This document shows, one piece after another, positions 24,583 to 34,746 of a stretch of DNA of 48,321 nucleotides (within the stretch, counting starts at the first letter, position 1; each line of letters begins with the position of its first letter). The notes under the pieces were generated by a model. The model was not told where the DNA came from and ran no database searches. It saw only the letters and a list, made by a program, of their open reading frames with translations. The DNA is taken from NCBI GenBank assembly GCA_017472255.1, contig JAFUQU010000030.1, positions 1-48,321 on the forward strand, written 5' to 3'. Made by a program: the position numbers and the translations under genes. The stretch is from Clostridia bacterium. GTDB lineage: Bacteria; Bacillota; Clostridia; Oscillospirales; CAG-272.

Positions 24583-27500
24583 TCAGAAGAACGATAGCTG
24601 ATTTGTTTCCGATAAATTCTCAAGCGCGCCGCTTCGACGCAATATTTCGATAACCGACTTCGACAAGCCTGCTTTTATCGACAATTCTTCGATGGAGAAC
24701 AGCTCCTCCGTATCCCGAACCTGTACGATTTTTTCAGCCGCCTTATCGCCCAGACCGCCGAGCGCATTGAAAGGCAATCTAATTTTACCATCTTCTGGCT
24801 TAAATGCAAATGCCTCCGATTTGAACAGGTTCACCGGCAGGAATTTATAGCCGCGAGCCAGCATTTCACGCACAAGCAAAAAGGTATCTGCTGTTTCTTT
24901 TTCCTTTGCCGTGGCATCATTTCCTTTCTTTCTCACTTCTTCAATCATTGCATTGATTCCAGGAATGCCCTTCATTGCAATATCCGCGTCAAATCCTCCA
25001 GGAGCAACCGTGAGAAATGCTGCATAAAATTCCAGCGGATAGTATATTTTGTACCATCCAAGCCGAATCGCCGACATCACGTAGGCGGCAGCGTGTGCCT
25101 TTGGAAACATATATTTGATTTTTTTGCAGGAAGATATGTACCAATCCGGAACGCCGTGCTCGCGCATCGTCGCTTCATACTCCGGTTTTAACCCCTTTCC
25201 CTTGCGCACGTCTTCCATAATTTTGAAAGCAATGGCATTTTCAAGGTGATATTGCTGTATCAATACCAGCATAATTCCGTCGCGTGTTCCTATAACCTGG
25301 GAAATATCACAAATTCCTTCCTTAATCAAATCCTGCGCATTTCCCAGCCAAACGTCGGTTCCATGCGTCAGACCTGAAATCTGAAGCAAATCCGCGAAAT
25401 TCTTCGGCTTCGCATCCACAAGAACGCTTTGAATGAAGCGCGTGCCCATCTCCGGCAACCCCAGCGTGCCCAGTGGACAACCGATGTCCTCAGGCGTGAC
25501 GCCAAGTGGTTTCGGCGATTCGAACAATTCGTAAACCGCGCGATCGTTCATTTTGACGTCCATGACACTTGTATTTGTATATTTTTCCAGCCATTTGTAT
25601 TTTGTCGGCATATCGTGTCCAAGCTCGTCCAGCTTCAGAATCGTATCGTGCAGATACGTGAACGCGAAGTGCGTCGTGACGATATTCGAGCCGGGATCAT
25701 CGGCCGGATGCTGCACCGGCGTGAAATCATAGACCTCGTACTCACGCGGCACGACGATAATTCCGCCAGGATGCTGACCGGTTGTGCGCTTAATGCCGAC
25801 ACACGTATTGACAAGTCTGTCTATTTCTGCCTTATTCAGCTTCTTTTTCCGTTCTTCAAGATAGCGAACCACGTAACCGTAGGCCGTTTTCGCCGCCAAA
25901 GTGCCAAGCGTTCCGGCGCGGAACACATTCTCGGCGCCAAAAAGCTGCTCGGTATATTTGTGAACTTTGCCCTGTACTTCACCTGAGAAGTTCAGGTCGA
26001 TATCCGGCGATTTATCACCATAGAATCCCAGAAATGTTTCAAACGGAATATCGTGACCATCGCCTGTCAACTTTGTGCCGCACTTCGGACAAATTTTATC
26101 CGGCAGATCAAACCCGGAACCCACCGAACCGTCGGTAATGAACTCCGAATATTTACATTTTGTGCAATAATAGTGAGGAGGAAGCGGATTTACCTCCGAA
26201 ATTCCGGACATGGACGCTACGAATGACGAGCCAACAGAGCCGCGCGAACCAACTAGATAACCCTGTTCTTCGCTATATTGCACCAATTTTTGGGCAATCA
26301 TGTACAATACGGCAAATCCGTGCTTGATTATGGAAGTTAATTCCTTATCCAAACGTGTGCTTACAATTTCTGGCAGCGGATCGCCATACAGCTGTTTCGC
26401 GCGATTCCAGCAGCGGCGCTGCAGCTCCTCCTCCGAACCTTCCAGATTCGGTGTGAACGTTCCCTTCGGAATCGGTCGTACATCTTCCACCATATCGGCA
26501 ATCAGGTTTGTGTTGGTAATTACTACCTCCTTCGCACCTTCTTCGCCAAGATATTGGAATTCTGCCAGCATTTCTTCTGTTGTACGAAAATATAGGTGAA
26601 TATCCCTGTCGGCATCGCTGTATTTTTGCCCGGCAAGCAATATTTTTCTGGTAATTTCGTCGTCTTTTTCAAAGAAATGAGCGTCGCACGTCGCAACGAC
26701 AGGCTTTCCCAGCTTTTTTCCCAGGTTATAAATCCGTTTATTCAGCTCAATCAGATCATTCTGATCTTTTACAATTTCCTTATCTATCATAAATTGGTTA
26801 TTGCAAAGCGGCTGAATTTCCAAATAATCATAGAAGTTTGCAATTTCTTCTATTTCTCGTTCGGTTTTGTTTCCCAATATTGCCTGATATAGCTCGCCAG
26901 CCTCGCACGCCGATCCGATGATCAAGCCTTCGCGATTTTCTTCGATCAGCGTTTTGGGTGTGCGCGGAACCCGATGATAGTAATTCAGGTAACTTTTGGA
27001 TATTATTTTGTACAAATTCTTCATTCCGGTCAAATTTTTGACCAAAAGAATCTGATGATACGGCTTCAACTTCAGCGGATCCGAACGTTCAGACATCAAT
27101 TGCTGCATTTCGCGCAAATTTCCTGCGCCTTCATTACGTATTTTGTCGAAAAGGCACACAAGTATTTTCGCCAGAACTTCCGCATCATCGCACGCGCGGT
27201 GATGATTGAAGCTGCCAAGCCCGAAATAATCTGCCAAAATGTCCAACTTATGTCGTTTTAAATCCGGATTTGCATATCGCGACAAAGCGACCGTATCCAT
27301 GTAAGGATTCACAAATTCATAATGATTTTCTTGTGCAACTTTGCGAATAAACGAAATATCAAAGGACGCGTTATGGGCCACGAGGATACGATTTCCCGCA
27401 AAATCAAGGAATTTTTTGACAGCTTCCGCATTATCCGGCGCGCCGGCGACCATCTCGTCCGTGATTCCGGTCAGCTCAGTGATATTCTCCGGAATGTGAA

Positions 27501-28980
27501 CCTGGGGGTCAGAGAAGGTGTTGAAACGATCAATGACCTCGTTTTCTTTCATCAAAACCGCGCCAATTTCGGTAATATGACAGTTTTGCACCGATAAACC
27601 GGTGGTTTCTATGTCAAAAACGCAATATTCGCCCTCAAAATTTGTGTCCATGTAGTCGTCCAGCTTGTCGCCAAACAACACACGCGCCGTGTCATCCACA
27701 TAATAGTTTTCTATGCCATAAATCACCTTCATGCCCACTTTTTCGGCTGCCATCATAGCAAGCGGGAACGCCTGAACATTTCCATGATCGGTAATTGCTA
27801 CAGCTTTATGCCCCCATTTATGTGCATTTTTCACAAGTTCGCCTGGGTCAATTGTCGCGTCCATCGAGGACATCTGCGTATGACAATGCAATTCGACACG
27901 CTTTTCCGGCGCTTCGTCAATGCGATAAGCCTGGCCGATTTTCATTATACTGGTCGGCATGATAATTGCTTCCTGGTCAAACGTGTCTATTTTGGAATAA
28001 CCTTTAATCGCGATGGTCATCCCGTCCTTGATGTTCTGTAAATATGATTCAAGTTCTTCTTTCGGCTGCGCCAATTTTATGTATATTGACGAATCTTTAT
28101 CGGTGACAGCAAAGGTCAAAATGAGCTTGTCACCGCGCCGCGTTTCTTTGGTTTCCAATCCGAACGTCTCGCCGAGCACGATGATATTTTTCAGCGGTCC
28201 CTGAATATTTCGGATCGGAATCGGATCTTCGATGAGAAATTCCTCACCGATTAACATTTCCGGGCTTCCAATATCGAAATATTTGCCGCCAATATGGTAT
28301 ATATTCCCTTCTCTATGGTAATTTACTTCTTCATTGGTTAATGTTGAGATGCGCTCAAAATCTTTATAAGGATCCTCCTTTGGCGCTTCCTGTTCAGGCT
28401 CCTGCTGCTGCGCACGTCGTGATGACGCCTCAACCTGTGCGTTTCGTGCAATTCTTTCCAGTTCTGCCACGCGCATATCAAAATAACCGCCGCCGTTTTC
28501 AACCATCGGCTCCTGAACGATAGCCACATCCAACCGCACGCCAAATTCCCCGTATATAATATTGGAAAGAATTTCGTTAGTCTTGGCAGAATAAAGCAAT
28601 TCTACTCCGCCATCACAAATTGGTATGCGAATTTCCAGGTGATTGCCGTTCAATTTATATTCATAATTGTCGAAAAATCCACGCGATACCGCGCCGACGC
28701 GAAGCAGTTCAGTCATCGCTTCCGGAATAACCGAAGTGCTAAACTCTTCTTTTGGATATTTCGGTAATATTTTTACATAATTCAATTCATAGGCATCGCG
28801 TATCGCGTCTTCAATTCGGTACAAATCCGAGTGCTTAACAATTTTTGGAAATTGCACGCCAATTTCAACCACTCGCTTTTCACGCTCGATCCGCGACGAC
28901 ACCTCCGCAACCTGATCCAGCACCCATCGATCGTCCGGCGTTTGTGTATATTTGCTGAATATTTTGTCGAATTTATTCAA
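24583..28980 (-). CDS. polC: DNA polymerase III alpha subunit, Gram-positive PolC type
   Basis: The 1465-residue replicative polymerase has the full PolC layout. There is an N-terminal domain, an OB fold (about 240-370), a PHP domain starting at VELHCHTQMSSMDA, and a DEDD 3'-5' exonuclease inserted in it (CVFDIETTGL, later HRACDDAEVLAK). A zinc-binding segment has two Cys pairs (CTKCKYSEF and CPKCGTKL). The catalytic aspartates lie in SPDIDLNFSGE, with KRTTGQHPGGI downstream. The start is TTG 28980: an in-frame TGA lies three codons upstream, and GGTG serves as ribosome binding site. It is codirectional with the ispG-rseP group and precedes the his operon. Confidence 0.98.
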   Translation of the reverse strand: MNKFDKIFSKYTQTPDDRWVLDQVAEVSSRIEREKRVVEIGVQFPKIVKHSDLYRIEDAIRDAYELNYVKILPKYPKEEFSTSVIPEAMTELLRVGAVSRGFFDNYEYKLNGNHLEIRIPICDGGVELLYSAKTNEILSNIIYGEFGVRLDVAIVQEPMVENGGGYFDMRVAELERIARNAQVEASSRRAQQQEPEQEAPKEDPYKDFERISTLTNEEVNYHREGNIYHIGGKYFDIGSPEMLIGEEFLIEDPIPIRNIQGPLKNIIVLGETFGLETKETRRGDKLILTFAVTDKDSSIYIKLAQPKEELESYLQNIKDGMTIAIKGYSKIDTFDQEAIIMPTSIMKIGQAYRIDEAPEKRVELHCHTQMSSMDATIDPGELVKNAHKWGHKAVAITDHGNVQAFPLAMMAAEKVGMKVIYGIENYYVDDTARVLFGDKLDDYMDTNFEGEYCVFDIETTGLSVQNCHITEIGAVLMKENEVIDRFNTFSDPQVHIPENITELTGITDEMVAGAPDNAEAVKKFLDFAGNRILVAHNASFDISFIRKVAQENHYEFVNPYMDTVALSRYANPDLKRHKLDILADYFGLGSFNHHRACDDAEVLAKILVCLFDKIRNEGAGNLREMQQLMSERSDPLKLKPYHQILLVKNLTGMKNLYKIISKSYLNYYHRVPRTPKTLIEENREGLIIGSACEAGELYQAILGNKTEREIEEIANFYDYLEIQPLCNNQFMIDKEIVKDQNDLIELNKRIYNLGKKLGKPVVATCDAHFFEKDDEITRKILLAGQKYSDADRDIHLYFRTTEEMLAEFQYLGEEGAKEVVITNTNLIADMVEDVRPIPKGTFTPNLEGSEEELQRRCWNRAKQLYGDPLPEIVSTRLDKELTSIIKHGFAVLYMIAQKLVQYSEEQGYLVGSRGSVGSSFVASMSGISEVNPLPPHYYCTKCKYSEFITDGSVGSGFDLPDKICPKCGTKLTGDGHDIPFETFLGFYGDKSPDIDLNFSGEVQGKVHKYTEQLFGAENVFRAGTLGTLAAKTAYGYVVRYLEERKKKLNKAEIDRLVNTCVGIKRTTGQHPGGIIVVPREYEVYDFTPVQHPADDPGSNIVTTHFAFTYLHDTILKLDELGHDMPTKYKWLEKYTNTSVMDVKMNDRAVYELFESPKPLGVTPEDIGCPLGTLGLPEMGTRFIQSVLVDAKPKNFADLLQISGLTHGTDVWLGNAQDLIKEGICDISQVIGTRDGIMLVLIQQYHLENAIAFKIMEDVRKGKGLKPEYEATMREHGVPDWYISSCKKIKYMFPKAHAAAYVMSAIRLGWYKIYYPLEFYAAFLTVAPGGFDADIAMKGIPGINAMIEEVRKKGNDATAKEKETADTFLLVREMLARGYKFLPVNLFKSEAFAFKPEDGKIRLPFNALGGLGDKAAEKIVQVRDTEELFSIEELSIKAGLSKSVIEILRRSGALENLSETNQLSFF

Positions 28981-29033
28981 CTTCGCTCACCATTATCATT
29001 TTTGTATATTCATGTATATACATCGTTTATGCA

Positions 29034-30134
29034 TTACATTTGATTAATTTCGTTCGTAAGTATATCAAGAATCTTCTCTTCCGGATACTTTCCGACAATC
29101 TGACCTTTTTTGAAAAGTAACGCCTCGCCGATACCGCCAGCGATGCCGATATCCGCTTCACGCGCTTCGCCGGGACCATTCACCGCGCAGCCCATCAGCG
29201 CCACTTTGAGCGAGCGCGACGGATTCAGCTTCGGAAGATATTCGTTCTCGAATCGCTCCACAAGCTCGATTAATTCAATCTTTGTGCGGCCGCAGGTTGG
29301 GCACGAAACAATACTGATTCCGCTTTGGTCAAGCCCGAGCGCGTGCAGCAGGTTCTTCCCTTCCGTGACCTCCAGCAGCGGATCCGCCGTAAGCGATACG
29401 CGGATCGTGTCGCCAATGCCATCGCATAACAGCGAACCGATTCCTACAGCCGAACGTAACCGTCCCATTGTCACAGATCCCGCCTCCGTTACGCCAATAT
29501 GCAACGGATATGCAGTCATTTTGTACAAGAGTCGATTGGCTGCGATACAAGTGCGGACGTCGGACGACTTGATGGATATTACGATATCGTCAAATCCCTC
29601 TTCCTCCAAAATTCGAACGTGTCCCAAAGCACTTTCAGCAAGTGCTTCCGCAGTTGGCGATCCATATTTGTGAAGAATTTCCTTCTCTAATGATCCTCCA
29701 TTCACGCCAATACGAATCGGAATTTTTCTCTCTCGGCAAGCAGCGACTACTTCGCGCACACGCTGTCGAGAGCCGATATTTCCAGGATTTATGCGGATTT
29801 TATCAACGCCCGCTTCGCAGCAGGCCACCGCGATTTTATAATCAAAATGGATGTCTGCCACAAGAGGCGCTGCGATTTTTTCATTTTTCAGTTGGCGGAT
29901 AGTTTCCACCGCTTCCATATCCGGGACTGCCAAACGTATAATTTCGCACCCAGCTTTATCCAACGATTGAACCTGTTTCAGCGTAGCTTCATAGTCGTGG
30001 GTGTCCGTATTTGTCATCGATTGCACGCGCACAGGCAGACCATTTCCGATGCGGAGCGTACCGATTTGTACAACTTTCCTTTTATTCTCTTGCATATTTA
30101 TACCATTATTCATCGCATTTGCATATTTATTCAT
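29034..30134 (-). CDS. ispG: 4-hydroxy-3-methylbut-2-enyl diphosphate synthase IspG (GcpE)
   Basis: The 366-residue 4Fe-4S enzyme performs the penultimate MEP-pathway step. The cluster ligands are in VSCPTCGRTKIEL and MGCAVNGPGEAREADIGIAGG. The barrel start reads VQSMTNTDTHDYEATLKQV. The start codon overlaps the rseP stop by one base (TAATG) and has no ribosome binding site, so coupling is likely. Later in-frame ATGs (residues 8 and 14) also lack one. Confidence 0.95.
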   Translation of the reverse strand: MNKYANAMNNGINMQENKRKVVQIGTLRIGNGLPVRVQSMTNTDTHDYEATLKQVQSLDKAGCEIIRLAVPDMEAVETIRQLKNEKIAAPLVADIHFDYKIAVACCEAGVDKIRINPGNIGSRQRVREVVAACRERKIPIRIGVNGGSLEKEILHKYGSPTAEALAESALGHVRILEEEGFDDIVISIKSSDVRTCIAANRLLYKMTAYPLHIGVTEAGSVTMGRLRSAVGIGSLLCDGIGDTIRVSLTADPLLEVTEGKNLLHALGLDQSGISIVSCPTCGRTKIELIELVERFENEYLPKLNPSRSLKVALMGCAVNGPGEAREADIGIAGGIGEALLFKKGQIVGKYPEEKILDILTNEINQM

Positions 30135-31135
30135 TAAACGAACAAGCTCATAACGTCTTTGAACGTGATTACGACCATCAATATCATCAGCAACACAATT
30201 CCAACGAAATGCACGTAGCCTTCGACTTCGGTCGGCAAGGGTTTACGACGGATTAATTCCACGATCTGGAACATAAGACGTCCGCCATCCAATGCCGGAA
30301 GCGGCAACAGATTGAATATTCCCAGATTCATGGTAATCACAACGACCAGATAGAGGAAATCCTGATAACCGCTGGACGCCGCCTCGCTGACCGCAGTCGT
30401 GACGCCGACCGGTCCCGACACAGCTTCCAGCCCATATCGGCCGGTTATCAGGTCGAACAATGACTGCCATATCATTTTCACCGTGGAAATTGATCGGTAA
30501 AATGACTGCTTAATTACATTTCCTACTGTTTTTTCTTCGGCGAGCACCACGAAATCGGTCATGCCGAATTCCATCCCCTCCGAGACGATGGTAGGAAATT
30601 GCACATTTGGAAGTTCAATCTCACTTTCATCCCGCAAAACCGTTAATTCTAGCGGCTCAACGCCGTTTCGCATGATCTCATACGCCAGTTCGGACGCAAT
30701 ATGCACTCTTGCGCCGTTCACACGAAGCACCTCATCGCCAGCTTGCAGACCGGATTGCTGGCTCAGCGCGTTTTCTTCAGTGAATCGCAGCACGGTAGTT
30801 CCACCAAGGTTTGGCAGAGTTGCCACAACCACGGTCATCAGAATGGCGCCAACAAGCAGATTCATAAACGCTCCCGCCGCCGTGATAATCATTCGTTGCC
30901 ACACAGGCTTGAAGCAAAGTGCGTTTTCGTCTTCGCTCTCTTCATCTTCCCCGACCATTTGCACAAATCCGCCGATTGGAAATACGCGCATTGCGTATAT
31001 TGTGCCGGTTTTCTTCGAACGATGCGACAACAGCCGCGGTCCCATCCCGATGGCAAACTCGCGGATCGGCGTGTGAAAAATGCGCGCGGCAACATAATGC
31101 CCCAGCTCGTGCATCAGAATCAGCAGCGACAGCAT
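30134..31135 (-). CDS. rseP: Site-2 membrane metalloprotease RseP/RasP
   Basis: The integral membrane zinc protease cleaves membrane-embedded anti-sigma factors and signal-peptide remnants. HELGHY supplies the zinc ligands. A PDZ domain spans about 100-180 (LQAGDEVLRVNGARVHIAS), and the second site is NLGIFNLLPLPALDGGR. The first ATG gives only eight residues before HELGH, which is short for the first helix. The frame stays open upstream (IWYILLTVL before that Met), but no ATG, GTG or TTG is in frame. An AGGAG at 31178-31182 stands 15 bases before an in-frame ATT (31162) and nine before an ACG (31168). A non-standard start or a sequence error is possible. Confidence 0.9.
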   Translation of the reverse strand: MLSLLILMHELGHYVAARIFHTPIREFAIGMGPRLLSHRSKKTGTIYAMRVFPIGGFVQMVGEDEESEDENALCFKPVWQRMIITAAGAFMNLLVGAILMTVVVATLPNLGGTTVLRFTEENALSQQSGLQAGDEVLRVNGARVHIASELAYEIMRNGVEPLELTVLRDESEIELPNVQFPTIVSEGMEFGMTDFVVLAEEKTVGNVIKQSFYRSISTVKMIWQSLFDLITGRYGLEAVSGPVGVTTAVSEAASSGYQDFLYLVVVITMNLGIFNLLPLPALDGGRLMFQIVELIRRKPLPTEVEGYVHFVGIVLLMILMVVITFKDVMSLFV

Positions 31136-31191
31136 CAGAACTGTCAGCAGAATATACCAAATATTCGTAAGATCACGCTCCTATTTTGTGT

Positions 31192-32361
31192 TTAATGCAG
31201 ACTTTTACAAATTGCCGCCGCCTCAAGCATTGCCGTCTTTCCGGCCTCCTGAATATCATCCAGCGTCGGATTCTCCTTATTCTGGAAGCGCGACAACGTT
31301 TTTTCCACCACATCCGCGATGTCACAAAATCCAATGAAGCCATCCATAAATTGGGAAACCGCCACCTCGTCTGCCATAACCAGCGCCGCCGGCAGAACGC
31401 CGCCCTGCCGGATGCAATCATACGCGATTTTGAGCAGAGGAAAATTTTCCATATCTGGTTTATAGAATGTCAGGCGTCCTACGTCAGTCAGGCTTAATCG
31501 GTCAATGATTCCCTCCACACGGCGCGGATATGTCATGGCAAATTGCGCGCACAGGCGCATATCCGGGCGGCTGATTTGCGCAATAATGGCATTATCATTA
31601 TATTCTACCATCGAATGGATCATACTTTCCCGATGAACAACTACCTCAATCTGTTCCGGCTGAACGCCAAACAGGTGAACCGCTTCGATCACCTCAAAGC
31701 CCTTGTTCATCAGCGTAGCTGAATCGATGGTAATTTTGGCACCCATTTTCCAGGTAGGATGTGCCAGCGCGCGCTCTGGCGTAATCTCACGCAGTTCGTC
31801 TTTTGTCATCCCAAAGAAGGGGCCGCCCGAAGCCGTGAGAAGAATCGACCGCAAATCGCGCCGATCGCTCGATTCCAAGCACTGGAATATCGCCGAATGT
31901 TCGCTATCAACTGGTATAATTTGCACGCCATTTTCACGTGCTGTCCGCATCACAATCTCGCCCGCCATGACAATCGATTCCTTGTTTGCCAATGCGAGGG
32001 GCTTCCCTGTATGCAGCGCGCAGAGTGTCGGTTCCAAACCGTAGCTTTGACCAATTGAATTGAAGATCATATCCACATTTTCCAGCTGCTGGTCAGCCAA
32101 CGACGCCGCTGCCAGAACTTCTTCTCTGCCCGCTCTGACTTCCACCGGCGTATCAGCAAGACTCACGCGCAGATCGGCAGCCGCTTTTTCGTCCGACATG
32201 ACGCAGAGGCGCGGTTTCAAACACCGCGCCTGCGCCTCCATTTGCTTCACATTCCGCGATCCCGTCAGCGCCGCAACCTTCACGCCAAGCGCCGATGCCA
32301 CGTCAACCGTTTGCTGTCCAACCGAACCGGTTGAGCCAAGAATCACTATCGTTTTATCCAT
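31192..32361 (-). CDS. dxr: 1-deoxy-D-xylulose 5-phosphate reductoisomerase
   Basis: The 389-residue NADPH enzyme catalyses the second MEP-pathway step. ILGSTGSVGQQTVD is the nucleotide-binding start, followed by LANKESIVMAGE, IPVDSEHSAIFQCL and TASGGPF. The frame runs back to 32415, but the ATG at 32361 fits the family start and follows AGGTGAT. The 130 bases before it, after cdsA, are AT-rich with nothing recognised. Confidence 0.96.
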   Translation of the reverse strand: MDKTIVILGSTGSVGQQTVDVASALGVKVAALTGSRNVKQMEAQARCLKPRLCVMSDEKAAADLRVSLADTPVEVRAGREEVLAAASLADQQLENVDMIFNSIGQSYGLEPTLCALHTGKPLALANKESIVMAGEIVMRTARENGVQIIPVDSEHSAIFQCLESSDRRDLRSILLTASGGPFFGMTKDELREITPERALAHPTWKMGAKITIDSATLMNKGFEVIEAVHLFGVQPEQIEVVVHRESMIHSMVEYNDNAIIAQISRPDMRLCAQFAMTYPRRVEGIIDRLSLTDVGRLTFYKPDMENFPLLKIAYDCIRQGGVLPAALVMADEVAVSQFMDGFIGFCDIADVVEKTLSRFQNKENPTLDDIQEAGKTAMLEAAAICKSLH

Positions 32362-32492
32362 TTTCAACAAATCACCTGTGCAAATCAAAATATTATTGAT
32401 AAAAATATTCAACAACCAGAGTTTTCAAAAGTCCTCATTGATTCACAATTCTGTATTTTTTACAATAATTTGTTTGGCATTATTAATCTCTA

Positions 32493-33338
32493 TTAACAGA
32501 ACAGCGAGAACACATTAGGGAACGCGCAGAGCATCAGCAGAATCGGCGCGGTGGCGATAATGCTGTCGAATCGGTCGAGAACGCCGCCGTGACCCGGGAA
32601 AATCGTGCCATAATCCTTGACGCCGTACTGGCGCTTGATCAGCGACGCGATCAGGTCGCCGAAAATCGAAATGACCGACACAACAACGCCCGCAATCAGC
32701 AGCGAGCCGATGTTCGAACTGGTCGATGTAAGCACGCCCACGCCCAGACCGTAAAGCGCGAAGAAAATCGCGCCAAAAACGATGCCGCCGATCGCGCCTT
32801 CCACCGTTTTGTTGGGGCTGACGTCCGGGATCAGCTTGTGGCGCCCCAGCGCGCGCCCGACAAAATAAGCCGCGCCGTCCGGAATCCATGCGCCGATGAA
32901 CACCAGCGGCCACAGATAGACGCCATGTTCCAGATCGCGCACCATCAGAACCGCCATAAATCCTACGGAAATGTAAAATGTAGTGAGAAATACCAGTGCC
33001 ATGTCATTCACCGTTTTCGTTCCCTTGGAAAGCACTGCCAGAGACATGAGGTAAAGCATATACAGGAACATCAGCGCCGATGCCATTGCCAGAAAATATG
33101 ATATTTCTCCTGTATATGCCACGACATAGCGTGCAGAAACAGGGATAGCCGTGGCAATAATTACAGTCGGTATGGAAACTTCCAATTTATTGCGCACGCC
33201 GATGCAGCCGAGCATTTCATAAACGCCCACCGCCGTGAACAATCCGACGGCAAACGGCAGAACGAACGTGTCTGAAAATATCCAGACAGGAATCAAAACC
33301 GCGAATCCAAAAAAGGCCGTGATCAATCTTTTCTTCAT
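32493..33338 (-). CDS. cdsA: Phosphatidate cytidylyltransferase CdsA
   Basis: The 281-residue multi-helix membrane enzyme makes CDP-diacylglycerol for phospholipid synthesis. The family signature is in LIKRQYGVKDYGTIFPGHGG followed by VLDRFDS. The frame extends to 33467, but AAAGGATGAT precedes the ATG at 33338, where the normal hydrophobic start MKKRLITAFFGF begins. Confidence 0.96.
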   Translation of the reverse strand: MKKRLITAFFGFAVLIPVWIFSDTFVLPFAVGLFTAVGVYEMLGCIGVRNKLEVSIPTVIIATAIPVSARYVVAYTGEISYFLAMASALMFLYMLYLMSLAVLSKGTKTVNDMALVFLTTFYISVGFMAVLMVRDLEHGVYLWPLVFIGAWIPDGAAYFVGRALGRHKLIPDVSPNKTVEGAIGGIVFGAIFFALYGLGVGVLTSTSSNIGSLLIAGVVVSVISIFGDLIASLIKRQYGVKDYGTIFPGHGGVLDRFDSIIATAPILLMLCAFPNVFSLFC

Positions 33339-33378
33339 AATATTATCATCCTTTCTTAATTTTGGATGAAATGTATTT

Positions 33379-34074
33379 TTATACGCCGCCGAATCTGCGA
33401 TTCCGGGCGTGAAATTCGGCAATCGCCGCGTCCACGTCCGAATCCGTGAAGTCAGGCCAGAGCACATCAGTGAAGTACAGCTCCGAATAAACCGACTGCC
33501 ACATCAGAAAATTGGACAGACGCATCTCGCCGCCGGTGCGGACGATCAGATCGGGATCGGGCTGCCCGGACGTATCAATTGCGTTCGACAGCGCGGCTTC
33601 GTCCACGTGCGTGACGCCGGACTGCATCAGACGATTCACCGCCTGCACCAATTCTGCACGTCCGCCATAATTAACGGCTACATTTAAGTTGTATTTATTT
33701 GCACTCGATTTGCGCTCAATTTTCTCCATCGTTGCACGCACGTCGGGCGCGAAAGGCGTCTTTTCGCCGAGAAAACGGATGCGGATGTTATCCTCCGTCA
33801 TCTCTGAAAGACCCATTTTCAGGTAATTTTTGAATATATCCATAATCGCGTTCACTTCTTTTTGCGGACGCTTCCAATTTTCGGTAGAAAAAGCATAGAT
33901 GGTCACGGTGCCAATGCCCTGCCGGAAGCAGTATTCAGCGACGCGGCGGAACACCTTCGCGCCCACCGTGTGACCGTATTCGCGGGGCATTCCCCGTTTT
34001 TTCGCCCAACGACCGTTACCGTCCATAATGAAAGCAATGTGCTGGAGCGAATTTTCCTGCGGCTGGTTGATCAT
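33379..34074 (-). CDS. uppS: Undecaprenyl diphosphate synthase UppS
   Basis: The 231-residue cis-prenyltransferase makes the C55 lipid carrier for cell-wall synthesis. The active site is in IAFIMDGNGRWAKKRG with the catalytic Asp. YAFSTENWKRP, NYGGRAE and DLIVRTGGEMRLSNFL are the other family blocks. AGGAAG precedes the ATG. Confidence 0.97.
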   Translation of the reverse strand: MINQPQENSLQHIAFIMDGNGRWAKKRGMPREYGHTVGAKVFRRVAEYCFRQGIGTVTIYAFSTENWKRPQKEVNAIMDIFKNYLKMGLSEMTEDNIRIRFLGEKTPFAPDVRATMEKIERKSSANKYNLNVAVNYGGRAELVQAVNRLMQSGVTHVDEAALSNAIDTSGQPDPDLIVRTGGEMRLSNFLMWQSVYSELYFTDVLWPDFTDSDVDAAIAEFHARNRRFGGV

Positions 34075-34120
34075 GTCAAAATCTTCCTAATATTATATGC
34101 TTAAAAAGTATGGGGCGCGC

Positions 34121-34146
34121 GGGGTTGGCGCTCAAGCGCCAACCCC
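34121..34146 (-). other. Strong hairpin between frr and uppS
   Basis: ggggttggcgct (34121-34132) pairs perfectly with agcgccaacccc (34135-34146). No T-run follows closely on the minus strand (Ts come about 14 bases later), so it may attenuate or protect the mRNA rather than end it. Confidence 0.55.
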
Positions 34147-34158
34147 ACTGCCTGAAAA

Positions 34159-34713
34159 TTACAGCTCCATGAGCTCCTTGCTCTTGCGGGCAGTCACTTC
34201 GTCGATGGTCTTAACGTACTTGTCGGTCAGATCCTGCACGGACTTATCGGATGCTTTCAGCTCATCCTCGGTCATCGTGCCGTCCTTCTTCTGCTTCTTA
34301 GCGGCGTCATTTGCCTCGCGGCGAATGTTACGAATGGCAACTTTGGCTTCATCGCCCATTTTTGCCACTTGCTTGGTCAGCTCCTTACGGCGCTCCTCGG
34401 TGAGCTGCGGGAAGGTCAGGCGGAGAACCTTACCATCGTTCTGAGGCGTAATGCCCAGATCGGACGCGAGAATTGCCTTCTCGATCTTCTTCAGCGTGGT
34501 TGCGTCCCAGGGAGTGATGATGATGGTGCGGGCGTCAGAAACCTTAACCTCTGCCATCTGGTTGATCTTTGTAGGCGAACCATAATAATCCACCTCAATC
34601 TTATCCAGCAAACCAGGGTTTGCGCGGCCGGCGCGGATATCAGCCAGCTGTCCCTCGTAGGAGGATACGGATTTCTTCATCTTTTCTTCATATGCTTTGC
34701 AATCTAACTTCAT
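34159..34713 (-). CDS. frr: Ribosome recycling factor
   Basis: The 184-residue factor splits post-termination ribosomes with EF-G. The family blocks LADIRAGRANPGLLDKIEV, ITPWDATTLKKIEKAI and LTEERRKELTKQVAKM are all present, and the length is standard. AAAGGA precedes the ATG. Confidence 0.98.
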   Translation of the reverse strand: MKLDCKAYEEKMKKSVSSYEGQLADIRAGRANPGLLDKIEVDYYGSPTKINQMAEVKVSDARTIIITPWDATTLKKIEKAILASDLGITPQNDGKVLRLTFPQLTEERRKELTKQVAKMGDEAKVAIRNIRREANDAAKKQKKDGTMTEDELKASDKSVQDLTDKYVKTIDEVTARKSKELMEL

Positions 34714-34746
34714 GATACTTTATCCTTTCTTGCATTTATATTTCAT

